From Lineus longissimus (taxonomy: Eukaryota; Nemertea; Pilidiophora; Heteronemertea; Lineidae), in assembly GCF_910592395.1 (NCBI RefSeq), contig NC_088325.1, positions 9,798,109 to 9,862,108 of the forward strand: a DNA stretch of 64,000 nt, written 5' to 3'. How positions within the stretch are numbered: the stretch's first letter is position 1; each line of letters begins with the position of its first letter. A model generated the notes under the pieces. The model was not told the DNA's origin. It did no database searches and saw nothing but the letters and a program-made list of their open reading frames with translations. The position numbers and the translations under genes were made by a program. This document shows, in pieces, positions 55,913-64,000 of the stretch.

Positions 55913-57132
55913 ATGGCAACCTCTATCCAAAAGTGCAACAAATGTGATCGGGCTCGCACCGGCACATACCTTATACAAAAATGTGGTCACACCATCTGCA
56001 AAGAGTGCCTTCCGAATGCTGAATTAGGTTCTTTTCTTAAATGTCAAAGAAAGGTATTCTCTGTGTCTAACCCGGACCATAGCATTTATCGGTATGCGCA
56101 GTACTTTCCTTCTACCCACGAAGATGGCTCCCCAAGACATGCAGATCGGTCATCGGAGCCCCCGGAACTCGTGAACCCGACCCCCGGAGATTGCCCCGTT
56201 TGCCAACAGAGGATCTTGTGCGAGAATATGACACTCAACGTCAACCTTGTAACATTTCATGAGTTCGACTGGATAAAGCAAGTGCATGAAAGATTAGGCC
56301 CGAAGACCTGTGCCGAATGTCCAGAAGGTCAGGTACAAGAGGGGAAGTATCACTGCCTAAAATGTGATCGCATCCTCTGCGAAAAGTGCCAGCGTGTCCA
56401 CCACCCGGATGGAGGCCATCACCCGCTTCCCTTAGATGACATCGCGAACCGAAATTTGCCGTTTAACATTAACTTAAACAGAGGCTTCGACCCGCTGTAT
56501 TGTGGGTTGCATCCTAATCAGAAGCTCTCGCACTTCTGCAAGGGCTGCTCAAAACCAGTGTGTCGCCTGTGTTTACAATTTCATGAACAGGAAGGTCACG
56601 AGCTCATCATGCTCGATGAAGGGCTGGTAGAGATGCAAAAATACGTCAAGGATAATCTAGAAAAAGTCCATCAATACAAGAACATGATTAGCGTCGAGAA
56701 AGATAAATTTCAACGCTGTGAAATCGCCAAGTACATCGCGGAATTAAAGCACCTCCCAGAGATGATAGCAGCCTGTCTGAAGCCTGATATTGACGCAGCC
56801 ATTGACGAACTATCCCGATTCAAGATGATAGCCGTGAACCATGAATCCAAGTACAACGCAGATATCGCAAAAGACGAGATCGGAAACTTGTTGGCGCTGG
56901 AAAAGACCCACGAAATCATGCACAGGGGGAAAGAAAAGAATGTTTGCAGTCATGAGGAACGGCTCATCCGACTTTATAGCTTCTTGAAATCCAATGAAAT
57001 GTCTGTGGAAGGGGCTCAAAGGAGCTTGTGTCGTCTTCAGAGGGACTCAGCAACCCAGCTACCAAATCCTGTAGTCATTTACAACGACTCGGTGAAACAG
57101 TTGCTGAGGAAGACACGCGAAGAGCATCTTCA
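55913..57132 (+). CDS. TRIM exon 1: RING, B-boxes, coiled coil
   Basis: 1220 nt of coding sequence ending with a split His codon (CA then GTGAGT). Reading on would hit an in-frame TGA at 57134, but the next exon restores the frame. An acceptor-like ATTTTCAG at 55841-55848 suggests that 55849-55912 is 5' UTR spliced to an upstream non-coding exon, which I did not locate. Confidence 0.9.
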
Positions 57133-58989
57133 GTGAGTAAAACCTATTTCAAAGTCTTCTACATGGTTTCTGTTTTTATATAGTGCACAAAGCAGCGTCC
57201 CAAATCTTGCCCCCCCCCCGCCCCGAAAAACTTCCATTATTGGTGCTCGTCGGTGTTACTGACCTGCAAGGAGTAACGAATCCCCCAAGGATTATTTATA
57301 AAGCCCCCATATTCTGAAATTGGCAGCACAGCCTGTTGCACTGTATATAAACTAGAAGTGGTATTGGTTGCATATTCTTCGACTTATATTCTTAGTAATA
57401 CCCGACTGTCGTTTTTATAACAAAAAGTCTCTCCAGCTATATTGAAAATCCATCTACTGGTTGTATTTTGACCTATAATGATTCCTTTTGCCCGTCGAAT
57501 TAAATTCTATTGGCCTACATGTATGTGTTATCCCTTTATCTCTAACGAATCTGCTGGATCTGTGTCTTTCAGTGTGGTTCGAAAGGAAAGGGTCAAAGGA
57601 GTGTTCCATCACTGCACCAGAAATCACCCTGCCGATGGCACGCCGCCCAGGTTGGTGTCAGGCACAATCTTGGCAGCAGAAGGAGATCGTAATGTCCAAA
57701 TTGTTGTCGCTGACGCGAATAAAAAAGTGATGGTAAGTTTTCACGACTCCATCATTTTCTCCTCCTTCCTCTCCTCTTCCTTCTTCTTCAACTTTTTTTT
57801 CATCTCTGCGTTAGCATTTTTGACGGACACTTCAGTTATGGGCTGTCTTCGATTACTAGCGCAAGTAAGCGCCAGTGCGTTCTTTTTGGTACTGGCGCCT
57901 CATCTCGCGCCAGGCCGAAGTGAGCGACCCTGCGAGGAAATTGATATTTGGATGTGAAAAAATTGTTCAATGAGGTTAGTGAGTCGTTTTTGTAGTTCAC
58001 GCACATCCGTTAGTGTGTCTGGTCATTCTTTTTGACGCTACTTTACCCTAAAGTTACTCGGGCCTGGCGCGAGAGAGTTTGGGCTCGATTCATACTGGGC
58101 ATGCGCCTCGAGGCGCGAGATCCGATGCTTACCGAAGCGCCGCGCTAGAAATCGAACGCGCTATTAAATAGGTACATTTATATATATATGCTTCGCCGCC
58201 CTGAATCTTGGACTTCTTAACTCGTGTAAAGAAGACCGTGTCGTTAACTACCCCCATCTTCATGGTAAAATCTTTCGATATTTCCAATTTTTAAGAGGTT
58301 TACATTATTTCATACAGGTCTTTGAGTTCAGCCCCACCAAAGGCATCATCCTTAAATGGGAGAAAAGTCAGGAGATAAGTGCAACCCTGCGGAGCATGAA
58401 AGAACTGAAAGAAGCCCGGATCCACCAAGATGGCAAGTTTGTAATTGTTGTTGACGTCGAGGGAGCCGTCTGTGAGATAGGAGGGCACCGGAAGTCTATC
58501 ATATTGAGAAAGGCAGACGTGACGGCCCAGGGTGACCATTGCCTACCCGCGAATCATGGGTATGACCTCCCGAAGTTTCTCGAACGAAAGGGAGTCATTC
58601 CTTACCAGGTGATCGGATTTGTTGAACGGGACACTTTCCTCGTGTCGGGGATGCATACTGCGACCAACAAGCCGCTGATCTTTGTCTCCAGGGGAGGTGA
58701 CGTCGACTTGAATATTATCCGGCCCGAAAATGACCGCCCATCTCGTGTCTGGATGGACTACGAGGGTTTTATCTATTGCGCAAACACCGACGCAAACTCT
58801 ATCACGCGGTATTCGCCCGATGGAAGATTTGACCGAGAGATCCTTTGCGCCTTCGATCATTTGTCCCGACCCGTTGACGTAGCCGTAGATAGGCAGTTTA
58901 TGTACGTCACAGAAGAGGAAGGGAATGTCAAGATATTTGGAAGAGTGCCCGGCCATGTTGCAGCCATATCCGAAAATACTGACAATTAG
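55913..58989 (+). CDS. TRIM protein with NHL-like propeller (683 aa)
   Basis: Coding exons are 55913-57132, 57573-57732 and 58318-58989; phases join cleanly. Family knowledge suggests a RING E3 ubiquitin ligase, cytoplasmic, with the C-terminal propeller binding RNA or protein. Residues 8-97 form a RING (C8, C11, C24, H26, C29, C32, C94, C97) with an unusually long 61-residue spacer before the last pair. B-box 1 spans about 133-170 and B-box 2 about 197-229 (CGLHPNQKLSHFCKGC). A coiled coil of about 160 residues follows. Exons 2 and 3 encode a repeat-like region with NHL-style signatures such as VWMDYEGFIYCANTDANSI and RYSPDGRF, and PVDVAVD. No filamin domain is seen. The ATG is preceded by an in-frame TGA at 55871. 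TRIM genes of this layout are expanded in many marine invertebrates, so orthology to a named TRIM is not claimed. Confidence 0.92.
57573..57732 (+). CDS. TRIM exon 2: start of propeller
   Basis: A 160-nt exon after GTGTCTTTCAG, encoding VVRKERVKGVFHHCTRN, GTPPRLVSGTILAAEGDRN and VQIVVADANKKVM. It ends in phase 0 before GTAAGT. Confidence 0.88.
57848..58160. repeat. GC-rich inverted repeats in TRIM intron 2
   Basis: TCTCGCGCCAGGCC at 57904 is exactly complementary to GGCCTGGCGCGAGA at 58061. A local hairpin GCGCCAGT-ACTGGCGC lies near 57870, and TAGCGC words appear at both outer ends. It is probably a MITE, but the ends are unclear. Confidence 0.6.
58318..58989 (+). CDS. TRIM exon 3: propeller and stop
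   Basis: A 672-nt terminal exon after TTCATACAG, encoding 223 residues to TAG. It contains repeated beta-propeller-like strands (KFVIVVDVEGAVCEI, TFLVSG, FIYCANTDANSITRYSPDG, QFMYVTEEEGNVKIFG). Codon use matches exon 1. Confidence 0.9.
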   Translation, partial: VFEFSPTKGIILKWEKSQEISATLRSMKELKEARIHQDGKFVIVVDVEGAVCEIGGHRKSIILRKADVTAQGDHCLPANHGYDLPKFLERKGVIPYQVIGFVERDTFLVSGMHTATNKPLIFVSRGGDVDLNIIRPENDRPSRVWMDYEGFIYCANTDANSITRYSPDGRFDREILCAFDHLSRPVDVAVDRQFMYVTEEEGNVKIFGRVPGHVAAISENTDN

Positions 58990-61327
58990 TAGTTGGAGAG
59001 TGCAAGGGCTTAAGGATTGGCCATAGGTACCACCATTTTGGCTAGAACTTGAAATCCTATTAGCACTCTTTTCAGAAGAAAGTACAACGTAAATGCCAAT
59101 TTCATGGTTGAGAGTCTGTTCTTTGTGTTTCAGAGAACAGCCTTCTCTAGGTTTTAGATAGGCATTCACTTCATTTTGAAGGACATCTAATTATTTCAAG
59201 TTCGAGCGGCTAAAATGGCGTTACCTATGATTCCCCTGGTATAAGAATTACCAGATTATGCCACGTAGTTTCCTCTTCATTCTTTGTTCATGAACTTGAA
59301 AGTGTCAGCTAAGTACTGGGATTCTTGTTACTAAAAATTTGCATTGAAACGCGCGTTTTAGAGAACACGTCTAATGAAGCTTTGATACCGTATAGGCCAA
59401 CGCATAATATAATTAATTCGAGCATGGTTGTATCAGCTGAGATCAAGGTCGTAGGGCCCATAGTTTTTCTAGCCTTTGGCGTCAAAGATCGTCATGACGG
59501 CGCACTGCCGGGGCAGAGCGCTTTTTAGTCGACAATTCTCAAACATGTAGATTATAGCGAACCGCAGTTTACAGTGTAAATGCATTATGCGCCTACGAAG
59601 CCTCGTTTTGAATTCAGAAGTTCTGGTTGGACAACCAAAATTCCGCTTAGGTTGGTGCAAAATGTGGAAGCAGCCAAAAAGCAATTGAAAACACTTTGTT
59701 CGTTCTTTGATTTGAGAAGTTTTAGAATCCGCTCGGGTAGAGCACAAATATTGGCCAAAACCTATCAATTCCTTAAGTCGAATAACAGACACTTACTAAT
59801 TGGTTGGTCGGTCCCAATTTTCGTTTATTTTTGCTTGTATGGGACAAGCTTCAGAGCCCTTCACTCTGCACTCGAGTGCGAGGTAAGGGCTGTGAGGGGC
59901 ATACAACTGACCCAGGTAGACGAGGATGTTTGGGAATGGCTATAGGAAAGCTTATTCTTTTTCAATTTCTCAGCCCAATAACTATTTCAACATGGCCGCC
60001 AGCAGCCATCTTGGATTAGTAGGTGCTCTAGCTCGAGCCTGAGATACAGGTTTTTCATACTCTTACCTCGTATATCGAGAGGGGAGTATATTGAAAATCA
60101 TTTGTGGGTATGTCAGGATGCTAGCAAACAGCTATGGCCTACAACACGCATGCCGATCCACCGTCGTTGTGCGTGAAAGGAGGTGACTTTAGGACTGATA
60201 TCATACCGCTGATAAATCGGCATGACAACACGACTCCTCCTCACGCATGTTTCCGACATGAGGGAGTAAGTACATATATATGTAGCGAGTGAAATGACCT
60301 GATATTGTCAGGATGAAATGACTGTATTATTAGATATATATTTTTGTATAATACTAGCATGTTATCTAGTTTCATACTCATTTATCATAGGTATATAGAG
60401 AAGTATGAAGAACTCAAAATAACTCAGAATGTACGTCCTTTAAATGGTACAGTGCTCTGCATGCATTAGCACAGTAATCTGTTCACAATTACATTTATAG
60501 TGTACTACATGTATTTTGCTTTTACAAATAGATGTATGTTCATCCTGAACCTCATGGTTTACTCTAAACATAGCCGTGGTATGATATCAATTTTAAATCT
60601 TGATAAGATGCAAAAACCTTGGTGGTCAAGATGATGTATTAGATGTAATTATTTGTAAGACACGCGATACAGGCCTAGTGTCGAAAGCTTGTTCCAATAA
60701 TATTTTTTTGTTGATCTTTATACAAAAAATATTTTATTGCATATTCTGATAGAAAAATGTTACAATAAGCATCCAATTCTAAACCTAAAAGAACATAAAG
60801 TTCTTCCTACGAAATGAAATGAAAATGAAATGAATGAAATTTATTCAGACCTAATTATCGGTACACGTGCATGAAGTTAAACATGTAATACACAAGTTAG
60901 TGTTACTGTATGATAACAAGAATACAAAAAAACATGAATTACACAAGATGGGAAATATCAATTATGTTGTCATTGGATGTGAAAATAAGCCATAAGAGGT
61001 TATGATATAAGGATTTAGTGTACATTTTTCTGAATGGTTTGACAAAAGATTGCCAGGTTTTTCAGTCTCGTGAAGTTATTTTTATTCATGATTAATTCAC
61101 GAAACAACAATTATAAGGTGCTGCCATCTGCTAACAGATAGTTGAACTAGAACTCCATACGAAAGTGCTGCCATCTATCAAGTATAGCGCGAGATGAATA
61201 CAGTGTATCTGCCTGTGTAAAAATACTTACGGGAAATAAACTGCAAATCTAAGTTTACTTCAACTCCAAAAACACCCACATTTGGAACTCGATGTTGACG
61301 TAATACTAATATAAGTACAAGGCCTAA
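58990..61327. other. Intergenic region between the TRIM gene and TIMM21
   Basis: No coding exon was recognised. It holds the 60125-60320 repeat and AT-rich sequence. GTGCTGCCATCT occurs twice near 61110-61170. The TIMM21 promoter should lie just upstream of 61328. Confidence 0.6.
60125..60320. repeat. Dispersed repeat, second copy
   Basis: Longer copy of the 54990-55110 sequence. CAACACGCATGCCGAT and its inverted form ATCGGCATGACAACACG lie about 90 bp apart, giving a hairpin. Confidence 0.8.
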
Positions 61328-61712
61328 GTGTTTTTCGCAAAAGGTGCTGGCATGGCATTGTTATTGAACCAATTCGTGATCAAGGGGAGCAAATTTTGTG
61401 GAAAAGTAAAAATTAACATGAAAATAGACGAAGTCAAAGTGGTGTCTGCTTCTGTTCTGTTTAATGGAAGGTTGTCCTGGTCAGGCCGCTGGTCGACTTC
61501 TAGAAGGACAATGATGACCATGGTTAGTCGGCCTTGGGAGGTCGCTTCTGCTCGGTTTACCCCATGCATGGCAGGCATGTGCTGGTGCCCAGCCTTAACG
61601 GATCGGGTCATACATCAACAAGTTCGGTTGCAAAGCAGGAAGAGCAAGTCCTCGCAGGAACTGGTTGAGGCCAAGGAACCAACATTTGGACAGTTGTCAA
61701 CTGTGCAGAAGG
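61328..61712 (+). CDS. TIMM21: TIMM21 exon 1: presequence
   Basis: The open frame from ATG 61328 encodes 128 residues plus one base before GTAAGA. It is rich in Arg, Lys and Ser and poor in acids in its middle part (SWSGRWSTSRRT), and ends FGQLSTVQK. No homology to other TIMM21 leaders is expected, since they diverge. The start may be further downstream. Confidence 0.7.
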
Positions 61713-63624
61713 GTAAGAGTTGAAGACGCGCCTCAGACTCAAGTCCTGGCCAGTGAGCCTATAGGCCCTATGCCAGGTACGCCTGTACCAACTAAGGATG
61801 GGAAAATGCACCATCTTGCCAAAAGATCACACACACAGTCAAAGACGCCAGACTCTAGGGGCATTTTCTTGCATCTTTGACTTGTGTAAAGCTGTTGATT
61901 GTTTTCCTTTACGTGTTGTCGGGGGAGGGGGAGGGTGTTAGTTGAGTGGGGGCTATTGAGCTCTTATTTCCATGTGCCTGTGCCTGTGCTGAGACCCGCT
62001 GAGGGTCCCACAGACCTTGTCTTCCTCTAATTGGGGCCCACAAAACTTGTCTTCATGTGCCTGGGGCCCACTTAACCTCTCAACTGGTGTCCAGGTTCTC
62101 TAGAACTTGTTTGCTTGTGTTTGTAGCCCACAGCACAAACAAGAATGTTCACCTTTTTATTTCAGTTCAACAAACCACCAAAGATGTAACATATACTGCT
62201 GTGATCGTTGTTGGTGTTGGAATAACTGGTAAGAACTTATTCATTTGCAACTTGGCAGCTACAATTAAGCTCAGTTCTCATTTGAAGGAGGTAGCTGCTC
62301 AGGGTTAAGTGTCTTGCTCGAGGAACAAAGACAAAACAAAGGTGATCCTTCCGAGAAAGGAATCCACAGCCCTTTCCTTAGGGCGCTCGTTTACTACTGT
62401 GCCATTAATCCCCTGAAATTTTTTTTTTCAAAGCCAATACACCGGTTCAATGATTGTACAGTATTGTGTTTCTTGTTTCAGCCATTATGTTTTACGTGAT
62501 AGGAAGAGAGCTGTTCTCGACTCAAAGCCCTAGTGGAGTCTTTGGCGAGGCACTTAAACTATGCAAGAAGAACGACCAGGTTAGTAAGCATACCTTTTCT
62601 TTCGCGTTCTCATGTGAGATCATATGCATTGCACCTTACAGTCCAAATCACAGTTGTCCTCCCTAAATTGGCGTCAATGACACGCTTAGCGTGTAGATCG
62701 AGCATAAGTCGTGCGTAATTTACGCAAAACAGAGAGATAAGCGCGTCCTTGGCACGTAACTCGCACGTGCGTTGCGTGTCGCTGACGTGAAGCAGGACGG
62801 AGGGCAGTTGTGATCTGGACTGTAGTACTGGTAACTGTGACAAATTGGCAAGATGCATATTTCTCTGACGTGCCTTTTGCCCATAGCTGCGGATCGGTTG
62901 GATGAGAATCCTTTCTCTCTTGAATTCCTTTCTTGCTCTTTTTATTATGCACGCCGGTCACCCATCATATTGACGACTGCACTCATCATTGCTGAACTTC
63001 CAAATCTGGAGACAACGCGCCAGCCATTAGGCCATATAGGAATTCCTCCATGGCCAACAGGTTAGGCTGTACCATACAACTGGGGATACACTCCACCCGC
63101 TTCAAATGGTCTCCTGATTTGCACCTCTGATGCCATTTCTGTGTTTCAGATTCGAGACACCCTTGGTGAGCCAATTAAAGGTTACGGTGAGACAACAAGG
63201 CGTGGTAGGCGGAGACATGTAAGGTACGCACTACAGTTGAACCTCTCTATAAAGGACACCCTCGGGACTGGCGAGTGGTGTCCTTAATAGAGAGGTGCCC
63301 TGATCAGGGCGGTCAAATTGAATGGAAACAACCAATTTTGGACCAAACCTTGTGTCCTTAATGGAGAGGGTGTCCTTAAAAGAGAGCTGTCTGCTAAGGG
63401 GGTTCCATTGTACTTGGCTATTTTGGCAATTTCTTGTTTTTTGACAATTTTTTCTAGTAAAGTTGTGCAGAATTCTTTCTGGTTTAGGTCGTATACAAGA
63501 ACTTGAAGTTTTCTCTTTCAGTCACCTAGAATGGCTGAGTGACGATGGTGTGAAACACATGAGGATGAAGTTCTATGTTGAAGGTCCGAGTGCAAAAGGA
63601 ACTGCTCACCTCGAAGTAAAACAA
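61328..63624 (+). CDS. TIMM21: TIMM21, TIM23 translocase subunit (3' end outside window)
   Basis: A mitochondrial inner-membrane protein that docks TIM23 to the TOM complex and helps feed respiratory-chain assembly. Exons are 61328-61712, 62166-62228, 62482-62579, 63150-63223 and 63522-63624. The first exon encodes a basic leader consistent with a presequence. Next come DVTYTAVIVVGVGIT and AIMFYVIGRELFSTQSPSGV (single membrane span and start of the intermembrane domain), IRDTLGEPIKGYGETTRRGR and HLEWLSDDGVKHMRMKFYVE. These match human TIMM21 segments such as IKGYGEVTRRGRRQHV. The final exon is missing because the window stops at the acceptor AG at 63999-64000. The start is uncertain: 61328, 61352 and 61511 are all possible ATGs. 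Confidence 0.93.
62166..62228 (+). CDS. TIMM21: TIMM21 exon 2: membrane span
   Basis: A 63-nt exon between TTATTTCAG and GTAAGA encoding QQTTKDVTYTAVIVVGVGIT. It is the first half of the transmembrane helix. Confidence 0.92.
62482..62579 (+). CDS. TIMM21: TIMM21 exon 3
   Basis: A 98-nt exon after TTGTTTCAG encoding AIMFYVIGRELFSTQSPSGV and FGEALKLCKKNDQ, ending in phase 0 before GTTAGT. It matches the family's KELFSSSSPSKIYGRAL segment. Confidence 0.94.
62637..62824. mobile_element. MITE family B copy in TIMM21 intron
   Basis: Complete copy with TACAGTCCAAATCACAGTTG and GTTGTGATCTGGACTGTA ends, 58 nt after a TIMM21 donor. Confidence 0.88.
63150..63223 (+). CDS. TIMM21: TIMM21 exon 4
   Basis: A 74-nt exon after GTGTTTCAG encoding IRDTLGEPIKGYGETTRRGR then RRHV. 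The donor is GTACGC. A MITE starts nine bases into the intron. Confidence 0.94.
63232..63412 (-). mobile_element. MITE family A copy at a TIMM21 donor
   Basis: Ends TACAGTTGAACCTC and GGTTCCATTGTA. The TA target lies at intron positions +9/+10 after TIMM21 exon 4. Confidence 0.92.
63522..63624 (+). CDS. TIMM21: TIMM21 exon 5
   Basis: A 103-nt exon after CTCTTTCAG encoding SHLEWLSDDGVKHMRMKFYV and EGPSAKGTAHLEVKQ, then GTAAGT. The terminal exon should start at base 64001, after CCATTTCAG. Confidence 0.93.
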
Positions 63625-64000
63625 GTAAGTGTTGGTGAATTACAATAACAATAGCTTTTTCAAGGCCAACCTGAGTTTATTTTGTTTTTGTGAAAAGTAA
63701 CGAATATGACTCCCTTTCCAAGCCCCCCTTCCCCGACCTTCCACAAAAAATGTCAGAATCGCTTCACAAGTGAAAAAACTTTTGCGGGAGTGTGAAGATT
63801 TAGTTCCTAACTTTTCCGTAAGATGGCAGTCATGTCGTTTTAATGCTGATGACTTTAGACTGCAGGGCCAGGTTCTTAATAAAGTCCTGTTTTCTCCAAT
63901 GGTTACATTAAGTATCCTTCAGGACGTTATCTTTCTCAGTTAATCCAATCAAATCCAACGGTAAACTCATCAACTCAAGTACGTATCTTGTCCATTTCAG

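Overview
This window is animal nuclear DNA. It has short exons with GT-AG introns of about 0.6 to 7.4 kb, 3'-terminal exons with stop codons, tRNA-derived SINEs, LINE and Penelope-like fragments and many short inverted-repeat elements. The protein sequences and repeat spectrum suggest a marine invertebrate (lophotrochozoan or invertebrate deuterostome). I cannot fix the species from sequence alone.

Four genes are supported, all on the + strand. (1) 4558-24157 holds the 3' six exons of a salt-inducible kinase (SIK2/SIK1-like); the N-lobe exons lie upstream of the window. The last exon is 2.6 kb and contains a polymorphic-looking 39-bp coding minisatellite. (2) 41898-47375 is a complete U2AF1 gene, the 35-kDa subunit that reads the 3' splice-site AG. 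Its third exon is present as two tandem 67-nt copies separated by 39 nt, an apparent mutually exclusive pair. (3) 55913-58989 is a TRIM protein (RING, two B-boxes, coiled coil, NHL-like propeller) in three coding exons. (4) 61328-63624 covers five exons of TIMM21, a mitochondrial TIM23-complex subunit. Its last exon should begin at base 64001, because the window ends exactly on an acceptor AG. The four genes have no obvious shared pathway; they look like neighbours only.

Between and inside these genes the DNA is dominated by repeats. One MITE family with a TTAAGGACAC core and TA target sites (family A below) has about 18 copies. Four of them start within 18 nt downstream of a 5' splice site. 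A second family (B, ACAGTCC ends) has four copies, and a third (C, GTGACCC ends) forms nearly perfect hairpins. A roughly 1.8-kb inverted-repeat composite at 8660-10465 carries Penelope-like GIY-YIG remnants and a 62-bp satellite core. A roughly 300-bp module array at 52220-54110 is interrupted by a LINE fragment. Several minisatellites lie at 20188-20400, 25050-25840, 29950-30690, 31860-32170, 35690-36120 and 36870-37800.

The most interesting item is the duplicated U2AF1 exon. The next is the clustering of family A insertions at splice donors. Human protein comparisons were made from memory; no database search was run.
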